From assembly GCA_024693925.1 (NCBI GenBank), contig JAILKH010000146.1, positions 1 through 64,000 on the forward strand: a stretch of DNA of 64,000 bases. The letters run 5' to 3'. The position numbers and the translations under genes were made by a program. Positions 43,316 through 52,617 of this stretch are shown piece after piece (within the stretch, counting starts at the first letter, position 1; each line of letters starts with the position of its first letter). This DNA is from Lachnospiraceae bacterium. Lineage in GTDB: Bacteria; Bacillota; Clostridia; Lachnospirales; Lachnospiraceae. Below the pieces are notes generated by a model. The model was not told where the DNA came from, did no database searches, and saw only the letters and a program-made list of their open reading frames with translations.

Positions 43316-46300
43316 ATGATCAGATTAATAATGGATAACAAAAAAAGAAGGAAGACATTTGCACATATGAAAAAAATCATATGCTTTATATTATGTGCAA
43401 ATCTGATAGCGGGTATGATACCGGCACAGACCGTTAATGCGGATATATTAATTGATGAAGGCTTTATTATTTCCGAAAATGATATTTGTACGGAAGAAGA
43501 GATACTTTCGGAGGATAAAGAAAGAGAACCGGATATTTTAACGGAAGAGGTAACAGAGGAGCCGGAAGGGGCTGTAAAAGAAGGGGTCAGTGAAAACGAA
43601 ATAACAAAAGAAGTTATGGAACTGACGGCTGAAGATATTAAGGAAAAAGAGAAATTAAGAACGGAAATTGAGGCAGTAAGTGACGGAACTCCGGGAGTTG
43701 ATTATAAAGAAGACAGGGTTATTCTTTTATGTGATGATGAAGATGAAGCCCTTGAAACGGCGAAAGCTTATTCGGAAGCAACGGGTATTGATGTGTCTCT
43801 GGATTCTTTTGAATACGGGGTGGCCACACTTGCTTTATCTGAGGGTGAAGGTAATGACGATATTGCAATGGAAGGCCGGGATACCATTTTGGAAGAGGAG
43901 AGGCCGGATGCAGAGGAAGATACTGTTGAAGATATAGTGAAGCTTGCGTCAGATCCGGAGGTTATGCTTCCTGCGGTTTATTCGGATCAATGTCTGGAAC
44001 TGTGTTCGATCAATCCCGTTAATGAGGAATTTAATGATCCGTATCTTAAAAATTATTCCGGTGCCGGTACGGGAGCGGATGTAAAGGGGTATCAATGGTT
44101 TCATGATACCATAGATTCCAAATATGTATTTAACGCCGAAGAATCGGGGGAAATGGCAGATCCTTCGGATGTAACCGTGGCGATCATTGATTCCGGTATG
44201 AATTCTTTACATGAGGATTTTGAAGGGGTGGATATAGTCGGCGGAGTCAATATTACGGTAAGTGAGAATTCGGCAGAAAGTACGGATTATACCGATGATA
44301 ACGGACATGGGACCAATGTCGCCGGAATCATATCAAATACAGCTGATAATGGTAAAGGAGGAAGGGGAATAGCAACGGCGGCAGTAAACGGCAAGTCGGC
44401 GTCGGCAAAAATACTCCCTGTAAAGGTTACCGACAGTGAGGGCAAAATTTTACTTTCTTATGTTCTGAAGGCTCTTAATTATATTAAAGAAAAAAATGAA
44501 GAAGGATTAAATATCCGGGTTATTAATTTGAGCCTGGCGTCAAAGAATGAATTAAAGGCTATAGAGCCGTTGCTTTCGGAATTATATAATGACGGTATTA
44601 TGATCATAGCTGCCGCTTCCAATAATAACACAGATCAAAAATATTATCCCGCCGCCTATGAAGAGGTTTTGGCGGTTGGAGCCGTTGCATCGGATTATAA
44701 TAAGGCAGAATCCTCCTGTTACGGCTCCTGGGTGGATATCAGTGCTCCCGGCGGCGATAAGGCCAAAGGAGAATATATTTACGCCGCTTCCAATACAAGT
44801 AATACCGGGTATAAGGGCTATGCCGGTACATCCCAGGCATCGCCGGTAGTGGCAGCCATAGCGGCTCTTATAATTGCAAATGAGCCTGAACTGACTCCGG
44901 CAGAGGTGGAAAAAAGACTTACGGAAACAGCAACAATTACAGATACGGATTATGATATGGGGGCAGGTATCGTAAATGCGGCGGCAGCCCTTAATATAGC
45001 AAACGTACCCGAAAAACCGGAAATTGAGATATCATATGAAGGAGAGGGTATTGTTAAGGTGGATATGGAGGCTTCCAATCCGGAGGGAGTTATATATTAT
45101 ACTCTTGATGAAACCTATCCCGATTCGGATTCGGTTAATGAAAATGATGTGAATATAAGCAGTGAGGGAACTCATATCTATTCCGATGTAATAAAGCTGG
45201 ATTGCTCGGAAAGCTTTAAATCCGAAGGAACAGTTGAGCTTTGCATAAAGGCAGTTACGCTTCTGTACGGAAGAAAAAGCGGATTAAGCTGCGAAACCTT
45301 TGAATATGTATTGGATGTAAAGGTTGAAAGCATAGAATTATCCGCTTCAGGAAATATATCCAAGATCGGTGTCGGTAAAACCCTGGCGCTTAAAACAACG
45401 GTGCTTCCAAAGACTGCAACAAACCGGGAAGTGGTTTATAAAAGTTCCGATACCTCTGTACTTCGGGTGAGTGATGACGGAACGGTTACCGCACTGGGAC
45501 CGTCTCCCCGGGCAGAGGGAGAAGCCGGTGATGTGCTTGAAGCCGTGAGTATTACAGCAACGGCAACGGATGGAAGCGGGGTATACGGAACCTATGAGAT
45601 TACGGTTATGCCTGCGGTTACCAATCTTGCTATCAAGGCACCGGTTATAGGTGTTGATGAGATAGCTGATAATGCCGCAATATTGTTAAAAATGAATGGT
45701 AATGAAGGTGATGATACTTACAGTCTGTCTTCCGACAAAATAGTAATAAGTCCCTCTGGCGCATCAAATGAAGTAGTGTACAGTTCCTCCGACGAATCTG
45801 TGCTTAAAGTCAGTGAGGAAGGAATTGTAAAGGCTGTCAGTTCCGGGGATGCGGTTGTAACGGTAATGGCGGCAGACGGGTCGGGAATAAGTGACAGTGT
45901 TGGGTTCAGAGTAAGTGTGCCGGTGACAAAAATAGAGATAGAAGATACCCTGGGCAGAGATATATTAACCGCAACCAAGAAATTGACTCCAACAGTCATA
46001 TTCAATGACGGTTTAACCGATCCGGATAATAAGGAACTGATATGGGAGATCATTGAGGGGGCGGATTATGCGCGGATAGATTCTTTAACCGGAGTATTGA
46101 CGGGTAAAGCCAACAGTGTTGTAAATGCGGGAAGTATTATAAGAGTTAAGGCAGCTTCTGCGGAAAATTCGGATATTTATGGGTTATATGAGTGTCGGAT
46201 ATACCCCAGAGTCACAAAACTTTCCTTTACCCAAAAAACTGTTTCCGCCGTTCTTGGTGAGGTGATCCCGGGAGAAGGAGAAAACGGATATATAAGTTTT

Positions 46301-48175
46301 GATACAGAGTATGTAAAACCGGCGGGAGTGTCGACGGACCTTGATGATTATGATTTTACAAGCAGTGATGAAAATGTTGCAACGGTTGACGATGAGGGAA
46401 ATATAACCGCTCATTCCGCAGGTTCCGCGAAAATTAAAATGATCGCAAAGGATGGCTCAAACAAGAAGGCTGTTCTTAATGTTGAGGTCGGTCCGGATTA
46501 CGAAAAATACAGTGAAGTCACAAAGGTTAATATATCAACGGATTCGGGATTGGGTATAAATGATGGAAAGCTAATCCTGGATGAGGTAGGTTCTTATGTA
46601 AAGATAATCCCCTCTGTAATACCCACAGATGCATATGATAAGGAGTTTATATATGTGTCAGGTAACTCCAAGGTGGCAACAATTGATGAAAACGGCATCC
46701 TAACGGCGGTTTCAAACGGCAGAACGGTTATCAGGGTGAAAGCGGTTGACGGCAGCGGAAAATATGCCAGGCTGATCGTTACGGTGGCCCAGGCACCCAA
46801 TAAGGTTAAAATCGCACCGGTAACCGAAGGGGTAAATACCATATGTCCCGCAAAGTCTGTTAAATTCAGAGCTACCGTAACCGGACCGGCAGGAACAGAA
46901 GTTGCGGATACATCCGTTACTTTCAGTATAACCGGAACCGATGGGGATAATAACAGGATAGCTGATGATGAGCTGGATAAGTATGCAGTCATATCCGACG
47001 CCGGGGTCCTGAGTATTCCCGAAACTGCTCCGCTTAACAGTGACGGTATAAAGGTGCTTGTAAAAGCAGTATCAAATGCCGACGCTACGGTTTACGGAAC
47101 CTATACGATCAGGGTTCTTGAAACACCGCAAAGTCTTTCTCTGGTAGCCCCCTTGGGAGATCATTATATTGATGATCAGGATGAAGGAGAGATATATTAT
47201 AAGGTGGATGCGGGCGATTCCCTGATCCTGAGAGGATTGTTTAATTATACGGCAAAAGATTATATTGCAAATAATATGGCAAATAATTCCGGCAGTTTTT
47301 CGTACATTAAAAAGATCAATGCACTGGTGGAGGATCCATCGGTTGTATACAGTATTACCGATGAGAACGGAAATGCTTTAACATCGGAATATGCAACGGT
47401 TAATTCAAAGAGCGGAAAATTTGCAGCTTCTAAGCCTCAGGTTATTGGTTATGAGGAAAGAACCGTTTATGTAAAGGCTGCCTCTGTCAGCTATCCCGAT
47501 ATTGTTTCGGAACCGATAAAAATACTGATAAACCCTTCGATGCATTATGCTACGGATATATCTGTGGTAAGTAAAACCGGAAATTATGATCTGGGTTACG
47601 GTTCGAGGCTTCAGTTGATGGCAAATCTTAATGAAGAGGCCGATGATGAGTCTGTAGTGTGGTCTGCGGTGATAATTGACGGGGACAGTGAGATAGTATC
47701 AGAGGATGAGGTTGCGGAATATATCAACTATAATCTTTTAAAGAAAAAAGGAATAGTAAGAGCGAAATTAAAGAGGGATACTCATTATAAGGTAAGGGTG
47801 ACGGCAACCGTAAATGCAGGTGTTGAAGGAAAGGAATTATCCGATACGGCAGACATTACCGTATACGACAGGATCGTAAAGATTGTTGCGGCTCCTCTTG
47901 ATGAGGATGTAACAAATATTATTGCGCCGGGTGAAGAGATTATTATCGGGGCCGAGAGCTTTGGCAAAACAAGATGCTCCGACGAGACCCTTAAGGACGA
48001 AACCTGTAATGATTATGCGGTAACCTATTCAACGGGAAAAGCAAAAGTTATTCTTGAAACCGATAACGGTGATCGGGTCAGGGTTTACGGATATAAAAAA
48101 GGAACAGTCAGGATCATTTTTACGGCCAGGGACGGTTCCGGTAAAAAGACTGTTTATAAAGTATATATAAAATAA
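43316..48175 (+). CDS. Giant secreted subtilisin-like protease with Ig-like repeats
   Basis: 1619-residue exported S8 peptidase. The signal peptide has a long basic start and ends near VNA (residue 42). An acidic linker and an I9-like propeptide follow (about 130-175). The catalytic domain has D292 (VAIIDSGMN), H331 (DDNGHGTNVAGI), the oxyanion Asn in AAASNNN and S506 (AGTSQASPVVAAI). After it come a chitobiase-like domain (VIYYTLDETYPDSDS) and a row of about six Big_2-type Ig-like domains with repeated VKxxDGSGxY-like ends, up to the C-terminus. No LPXTG motif is seen. The frame opens at TTG 43304; GGAG at 43306-43309 fits the ATG at 43316. Likely digests proteins outside the cell or matures surface proteins. 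Confidence 0.88.
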   Translation: MIRLIMDNKKRRKTFAHMKKIICFILCANLIAGMIPAQTVNADILIDEGFIISENDICTEEEILSEDKEREPDILTEEVTEEPEGAVKEGVSENEITKEVMELTAEDIKEKEKLRTEIEAVSDGTPGVDYKEDRVILLCDDEDEALETAKAYSEATGIDVSLDSFEYGVATLALSEGEGNDDIAMEGRDTILEEERPDAEEDTVEDIVKLASDPEVMLPAVYSDQCLELCSINPVNEEFNDPYLKNYSGAGTGADVKGYQWFHDTIDSKYVFNAEESGEMADPSDVTVAIIDSGMNSLHEDFEGVDIVGGVNITVSENSAESTDYTDDNGHGTNVAGIISNTADNGKGGRGIATAAVNGKSASAKILPVKVTDSEGKILLSYVLKALNYIKEKNEEGLNIRVINLSLASKNELKAIEPLLSELYNDGIMIIAAASNNNTDQKYYPAAYEEVLAVGAVASDYNKAESSCYGSWVDISAPGGDKAKGEYIYAASNTSNTGYKGYAGTSQASPVVAAIAALIIANEPELTPAEVEKRLTETATITDTDYDMGAGIVNAAAALNIANVPEKPEIEISYEGEGIVKVDMEASNPEGVIYYTLDETYPDSDSVNENDVNISSEGTHIYSDVIKLDCSESFKSEGTVELCIKAVTLLYGRKSGLSCETFEYVLDVKVESIELSASGNISKIGVGKTLALKTTVLPKTATNREVVYKSSDTSVLRVSDDGTVTALGPSPRAEGEAGDVLEAVSITATATDGSGVYGTYEITVMPAVTNLAIKAPVIGVDEIADNAAILLKMNGNEGDDTYSLSSDKIVISPSGASNEVVYSSSDESVLKVSEEGIVKAVSSGDAVVTVMAADGSGISDSVGFRVSVPVTKIEIEDTLGRDILTATKKLTPTVIFNDGLTDPDNKELIWEIIEGADYARIDSLTGVLTGKANSVVNAGSIIRVKAASAENSDIYGLYECRIYPRVTKLSFTQKTVSAVLGEVIPGEGENGYISFDTEYVKPAGVSTDLDDYDFTSSDENVATVDDEGNITAHSAGSAKIKMIAKDGSNKKAVLNVEVGPDYEKYSEVTKVNISTDSGLGINDGKLILDEVGSYVKIIPSVIPTDAYDKEFIYVSGNSKVATIDENGILTAVSNGRTVIRVKAVDGSGKYARLIVTVAQAPNKVKIAPVTEGVNTICPAKSVKFRATVTGPAGTEVADTSVTFSITGTDGDNNRIADDELDKYAVISDAGVLSIPETAPLNSDGIKVLVKAVSNADATVYGTYTIRVLETPQSLSLVAPLGDHYIDDQDEGEIYYKVDAGDSLILRGLFNYTAKDYIANNMANNSGSFSYIKKINALVEDPSVVYSITDENGNALTSEYATVNSKSGKFAASKPQVIGYEERTVYVKAASVSYPDIVSEPIKILINPSMHYATDISVVSKTGNYDLGYGSRLQLMANLNEEADDESVVWSAVIIDGDSEIVSEDEVAEYINYNLLKKKGIVRAKLKRDTHYKVRVTATVNAGVEGKELSDTADITVYDRIVKIVAAPLDEDVTNIIAPGEEIIIGAESFGKTRCSDETLKDETCNDYAVTYSTGKAKVILETDNGDRVRVYGYKKGTVRIIFTARDGSGKKTVYKVYIK

Positions 48176-48188
48176 CGGAGATAACGGA

Positions 48189-49613
48189 ATGCTTTTTAAT
48201 TCTTTAAAATACGGTGTGTTTTTACCCATAGTGTTTGGGGTATATTGGGTTTTGCCCAATAAGTTCAGATGGATATTGCTTCTTGCGGCAAGTTATTATT
48301 TCTATATGAGCTGGAATCCCAAATATGTGGTATTGATCTTTCTGACAACAATAGTTTCTTATCTGGCTGCATTACTTGTGGAGAAGTATGAAGATAAAAA
48401 ACATAAAAAACTAATCCTTGTTACTGCACTTATTGTCTGTCTTGGTATTTTATTTGTTTTTAAATATTTTAATTTCTTTTCGGAAACGGCTGTGAGTATT
48501 TTAAGCATATTTTCGATCAGATTAAATCCGGTTACTTTAAAGCTGGTCCTTCCCGTGGGTATATCATTTTATACTTTCCAGACTATTTCCTATGTTATTG
48601 ATGTATACAGGGGAGATGTAAAGGCAGAGAGAAACTTTGGGATTTATGCCACCTTTATTTCCTTTTTTCCTCAACTTGTGGCAGGCCCCATAGAAAGGAC
48701 AAGAAATCTGCTGCCCCAGATAACAAGTGAGAAAAAATTTGATTACACTTCTGCTACCTATGGATTGAAACTTATGGCCTGGGGTTTCTTTAAAAAACTG
48801 GTGCTGGCAGATGTTACAGCAGGATATGTTGATACGGCATTTCTTACAATAGAGTCCTGTACCGGTCTTGATCTTTTGGCAGGGCTGGTTTTTTTCAGTG
48901 TTCAGATTTATTGTGACTTTTCGGGATATTCGGATATAGCTATCGGAACTGCAAGGCTGTTTGGGATAGAGCTTATGCAGAATTTCAGAAGTCCTTTTTT
49001 TTCAACATCGGTAAAGGAATTATGGACGAGATGGCATATATCCTTATCGAACTGGTTTAGAGATTATGTATACATACCTCTCGGAGGCAGCAGGTGTTCA
49101 AGATGCAGAAAACATTTTAATCTATTGGTGACATTTCTGCTTAGCGGGTTGTGGCATGGCGCTAATTTAACTTATGTTGTATGGGGTGGAATGAACGGTC
49201 TTGCGCAGATAATCGAAGAATATATATTCGGAAAGAAGGTTTTGAAGGGTATAAGAAAGTTTTTTTCCTGGATATGGGTATTGGTCTTTTGGAATATTAC
49301 AATGATCTTTTTTAGGGCGGAATCGATAAGTCAGGCGCTTCTTTACGGAGGAAAGCTTTTTGGAGCATTAAGATATCCGTCGCAGTTCCGCCAGACAACT
49401 CTCGGACTTGATAAACCGGACTGTATGTATTGTTTATTCTTTATGCTGGTTTTATTTATTTTCGATTATTTTTCTGTGAAAACAGATGTGATAAAGTGGA
49501 TATCGGAGAAAAAACCGGTGTTAAAATGGACGGTTTACATATTGCTTATATGGGTTATACTGGCTTTTATGCCGCCTGTAAATACATCTGAGTTTGTATA
49601 TTTCCAGTTTTAG
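48189..49613 (+). CDS. MBOAT-family O-acyltransferase (AlgI/DltB-like)
   Basis: 474-residue membrane protein with about 11 helices, starting LFNSLKYGVFLPIVFGVYWV like AlgI/PatA proteins. The MBOAT catalytic His is H323 in SGLWHGANLTYVVWG; FPQLVAGPIER and the RSPFFSTSVKELWTRWHISL region are further signatures. It moves acyl, usually acetyl, groups across the membrane to a polymer outside. The subtilase ends 13 bases upstream and an SGNH-type partner starts 32 bases downstream. No polymer-synthesis genes adjoin, so the substrate is unknown. Confidence 0.9.
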   Translation: MLFNSLKYGVFLPIVFGVYWVLPNKFRWILLLAASYYFYMSWNPKYVVLIFLTTIVSYLAALLVEKYEDKKHKKLILVTALIVCLGILFVFKYFNFFSETAVSILSIFSIRLNPVTLKLVLPVGISFYTFQTISYVIDVYRGDVKAERNFGIYATFISFFPQLVAGPIERTRNLLPQITSEKKFDYTSATYGLKLMAWGFFKKLVLADVTAGYVDTAFLTIESCTGLDLLAGLVFFSVQIYCDFSGYSDIAIGTARLFGIELMQNFRSPFFSTSVKELWTRWHISLSNWFRDYVYIPLGGSRCSRCRKHFNLLVTFLLSGLWHGANLTYVVWGGMNGLAQIIEEYIFGKKVLKGIRKFFSWIWVLVFWNITMIFFRAESISQALLYGGKLFGALRYPSQFRQTTLGLDKPDCMYCLFFMLVLFIFDYFSVKTDVIKWISEKKPVLKWTVYILLIWVILAFMPPVNTSEFVYFQF

Positions 49614-49645
49614 AAGAATATAAGTGATAAGAGGTTTGGGGATAT

Positions 49646-50590
49646 ATGGTTCAATTTATAAAAAAAATTCTGTTGTTTTTAATGCTGTTTTTTGCAACGT
49701 TTGTTTTGGTTCTTTTAGTGGATTATTTTTTTGTGGGAAATCAGCACCTTGGCAATTATCAGGCGTCTTTGTTAGACAAAATCGAAAGATTTCGTTCTCT
49801 TGAAGGAAGCAGGATAATACTTATCGGAAATTCGAATCTTCCTTTTGGTATGAACTCCGAAATGCTTGAGAAGGAGATGGGGATGCCGGTGGTGAATATG
49901 GGATTGCATGGAGGCCTTGGCAGCGCGTTTAATTCCAATATGGTAAAGCTTTCGGAATTGAGAGAAGGGGATATTGTTATCCTCAGTCTTCATACCTATG
50001 ATGATAATGATGAGATTGAGGATCCTTCTCTTGCTCTTATAACTATAGAAAAGCATAAAGAGTTGTGGAAACTGGTCAGATTTAAGGATCTATACGGGAT
50101 CGCCAAGGCTTATCCGGATTATTTCAAAGATTGTATTATGTATAAATTTACAAAATATGATGATAATATACCGGAGGAAACCACTTCTTATTCCAGGAGT
50201 GCTTTTAATAAATACGGGGATATTGAAAGAAGATTTGAGAATACATTTCAGTTTTATCCCGGCAGTGTCGGTATTCCGGGGGTGGGAGATGTATGTATGG
50301 AACGTATTAATGAATTGAATAAGTATGTAAAAGAACGGGGAGCGGTGCTTCTTATTGCGGGATATCCCATAGGATACGGTGAGTATACTCCGCCTTTGTC
50401 CGAATTTGAAGCTTTTGAAAAAGAGCTTGTGGAAAAATCAGAGTGTGAGGTTATTTCACATTTTACGGATTATTTAATCCCCTACGAATTCTTTTATGAT
50501 ACTAAGTATCATTTAAACGCGCAGGGAGCCGATATGAGAACCATGCAGCTTATAAAGGATCTAAAGAAATGGAAAGAACACAATATGTAA
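49646..50590 (+). CDS. SGNH-like membrane-anchored partner of the MBOAT protein
   Basis: 314-residue protein with one N-terminal helix (ILLFLMLFFATFVLVLLVDYF) and an outside domain. It carries a GDS-like nucleophile motif, LIGNSNLPFGM (S63), a central VNMGLHGGLGS block that includes the oxyanion Gly, and a C-terminal Asp/His pair in DTKYHLNAQG (D285, H289). This is the pattern of DltD/AlgJ-like proteins that complete O-acylation with MBOAT. Its place directly behind the MBOAT gene supports this. Sequence identity to any one family was not measured. Confidence 0.75.
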   Translation: MVQFIKKILLFLMLFFATFVLVLLVDYFFVGNQHLGNYQASLLDKIERFRSLEGSRIILIGNSNLPFGMNSEMLEKEMGMPVVNMGLHGGLGSAFNSNMVKLSELREGDIVILSLHTYDDNDEIEDPSLALITIEKHKELWKLVRFKDLYGIAKAYPDYFKDCIMYKFTKYDDNIPEETTSYSRSAFNKYGDIERRFENTFQFYPGSVGIPGVGDVCMERINELNKYVKERGAVLLIAGYPIGYGEYTPPLSEFEAFEKELVEKSECEVISHFTDYLIPYEFFYDTKYHLNAQGADMRTMQLIKDLKKWKEHNM

Positions 50591-50607
50591 ATAAGTATGA
50601 GACATGG

Positions 50608-50636
50608 TTGATGTACTTTTGTGTCTGGGGTACAAT
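50608..50636 (+). promoter_or_regulatory. Promoter of the STAS-kinase gene
   Basis: TTGATG (50608-50613) and TACAAT (50631-50636) are exactly 17 bases apart. It lies about 75 bases before the STAS-kinase start, in a 119-base gap after the SGNH gene. Confidence 0.6.
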
Positions 50637-50709
50637 TATATATATTTTTAAGAGATATATCAGCTTAAAATCAGAGGTGTTTAAGAATTTATGAAAGGTG
50701 GATATGGAA

Positions 50710-51801
50710 ATGAAAAATGAGATCAGAGAGGGAAATATTATATATTATCTTACCGGACGCATTGATTCTTCAAATGCACAGCAATTTGAAAATGATCTTA
50801 ATAACGGCGATGTAATTATGGATGCCATGGATATAGTATTTGATGTGGGAGCCCTTGAGTATATTTCAAGTGCGGGACTTAGAGTCTTGTTAAAGGTTAA
50901 GAAATCAACAAAGAGAAATGTAAAGATAGTAAATGTTTCGGATGAGATATTTGATATACTGGATGTTACCGGCTTTTATAATATATTTGAAATTGAAAGG
51001 AAAATGCGTTCTATTTCGATAAAAGGATGTGATAAGATAAGTTCCGCTTTAAATGGTGAGATATTTAAATTATCGGATGATGAAATGTTAAAGGTTTACG
51101 GTAAGGATGTTGCTCTTGATGATATAAAAAAAGAACGTTCTTACGCTCAGACCGCCATGATATTCGGAGTTCCTACGCTGATTCCTTATGATGTTGTCAG
51201 GTGCGAGGCCGGTTATGGATTAATATTTGAAAAGGCGGAAACTACCAGCCTTGCAAATGTGATAAAAAATGACCCGGGATCCATTAATGGGTATGCTACT
51301 CTTTTGGCGAAGCTGTTTAAGGAACTTCATAAAACCGAAATACCTGAGGGAAAGCTGCCGGATATTAAAGACAGGTACAGGAAATGGATAATTGAGACAG
51401 ATGATCCGGATGACAGTAAGATAAGTGTTTTTTCCAATCTGATAAATTCCATTCAGGATTCGCCTAATTACGTTCACGGAGATATAAATCTTAACAGTGT
51501 TATGGTTCAGAATGGGGAACTGATCCTTCTGGATATGTCTGGAAGTGCAAGAGGTCATGCTCTTTTTGACCTTCAGGGTCTGTTTGCTTCACTTGTGGGA
51601 ATCGAGAATAAGACAAAAGGATACTGTGAAAAAACCTATGGGTTATCCAAAGAAGTATGTATTGCTTTTTGGAATGCCTTTTTTGGGGAATATATGGGTG
51701 GCAATAAACAGGAGATCAGTTCTATGAATGAGCTGTTGGCAAGATATTTTATACTTAAGGAAAATATACTGACAAAGCTTGAGAAAAAACATAGATTGTA
51801 A
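50710..51801 (+). CDS. STAS domain fused to an APH-like kinase domain
   Basis: 363-residue cytosolic protein. Residues 1-100 are a STAS domain of the anti-sigma-antagonist type, with VFDVGALEYISSAGLRVLL holding the Ser-Ser used for phosphorylation in SpoIIAA-like proteins. Residues 110-363 form an aminoglycoside-phosphotransferase-like kinase: YVHGDINLNSVMV is the catalytic loop (D and N kept) and LILLDMSGSARG the metal-binding DxS segment. The protein may phosphorylate a small molecule or a protein under STAS control; this is inference. GTG at 50698 and ATG at 50704 are also possible starts, but AAAGGTGG suits the ATG at 50710. A DUF2225 gene follows after 15 bases. Confidence 0.78.
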   Translation: MKNEIREGNIIYYLTGRIDSSNAQQFENDLNNGDVIMDAMDIVFDVGALEYISSAGLRVLLKVKKSTKRNVKIVNVSDEIFDILDVTGFYNIFEIERKMRSISIKGCDKISSALNGEIFKLSDDEMLKVYGKDVALDDIKKERSYAQTAMIFGVPTLIPYDVVRCEAGYGLIFEKAETTSLANVIKNDPGSINGYATLLAKLFKELHKTEIPEGKLPDIKDRYRKWIIETDDPDDSKISVFSNLINSIQDSPNYVHGDINLNSVMVQNGELILLDMSGSARGHALFDLQGLFASLVGIENKTKGYCEKTYGLSKEVCIAFWNAFFGEYMGGNKQEISSMNELLARYFILKENILTKLEKKHRL

Positions 51802-51816
51802 GAGAGGATTGAAAAT

Positions 51817-52617
51817 ATGAGAGGCAATCTGCCGGGAAATACAATTGAAGAAATATACAGTTCGGAGAGCCATAAGCTGATAGATGAAGAAATGTTTATA
51901 TTTGATAAGCATTATGAATGTCCTGTATGCGGCCAGAAATTCAGATCCAAATCCGTGCGGGCGGGGAAGATGATATCCGATGGGAGAGATGTAGATCTGA
52001 AACCAAGGTATGTTAACGTTGACGGGATCAAGTACAGACCGGTTGTATGTGCGGAATGCGGTTATGCCAATATGGATAACAGTTTTACGAATATAACAAA
52101 AAAAGAAGCGGAATTGCTTAGGAACAGTTTGATAAACAACAATTTCATAGATGATATTTATGCAAGGGATTATAAGGAAGCTTATGAGGCTTATAAAGCT
52201 ATAGTCAGGTGTGATCTTATCCGTTGTGTGAAAAACGGTAAGAGGGCTCATACGGCCCTATACGCGGCATGGTTATTAAGAAGCTGGCGGGAATATATGG
52301 AAATTCTAGGGGTTACCATATCGGAAACCGCTCTTATGCGTAAGGAAGAAGAATTAAAACTCCTTAAATATGCATATAAGAATTTTAAAGAAGCTGAAAT
52401 ACGGGAGGATTTTCCGATAAACGGAATTCCCGAAGCTACGTTTGATTACATGATGGCAGCTTTGGCTTATGAGATTGGAGAGATATTTGAAGCCGAAAGA
52501 TATATACGCATAACTATGCATAAAAGAGAATTAAAGCCAATAATAAGAAGATATGCAGAGGATCTTATGGAAGAGATCAAAGCAAAGATAAAATCAGGAA
52601 AAGAAACCGGAGCGTAG
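51817..52617 (+). CDS. DUF2225 family protein
   Basis: 266-residue soluble protein. The N-terminal part has two CxxC pairs, YECPVCGQKF and VVCAECGYAN, that should bind zinc; the rest is helical, TPR-like (ALYAAWLLRSWREYMEIL and AEREYIRITMHKRE-type helices). This combination is known as DUF2225, common in clostridia, with no defined function. It is 15 bases after the STAS-kinase gene. Its last 24 bases overlap the convergent MATE gene. Confidence 0.82.
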   Translation: MRGNLPGNTIEEIYSSESHKLIDEEMFIFDKHYECPVCGQKFRSKSVRAGKMISDGRDVDLKPRYVNVDGIKYRPVVCAECGYANMDNSFTNITKKEAELLRNSLINNNFIDDIYARDYKEAYEAYKAIVRCDLIRCVKNGKRAHTALYAAWLLRSWREYMEILGVTISETALMRKEEELKLLKYAYKNFKEAEIREDFPINGIPEATFDYMMAALAYEIGEIFEAERYIRITMHKRELKPIIRRYAEDLMEEIKAKIKSGKETGA

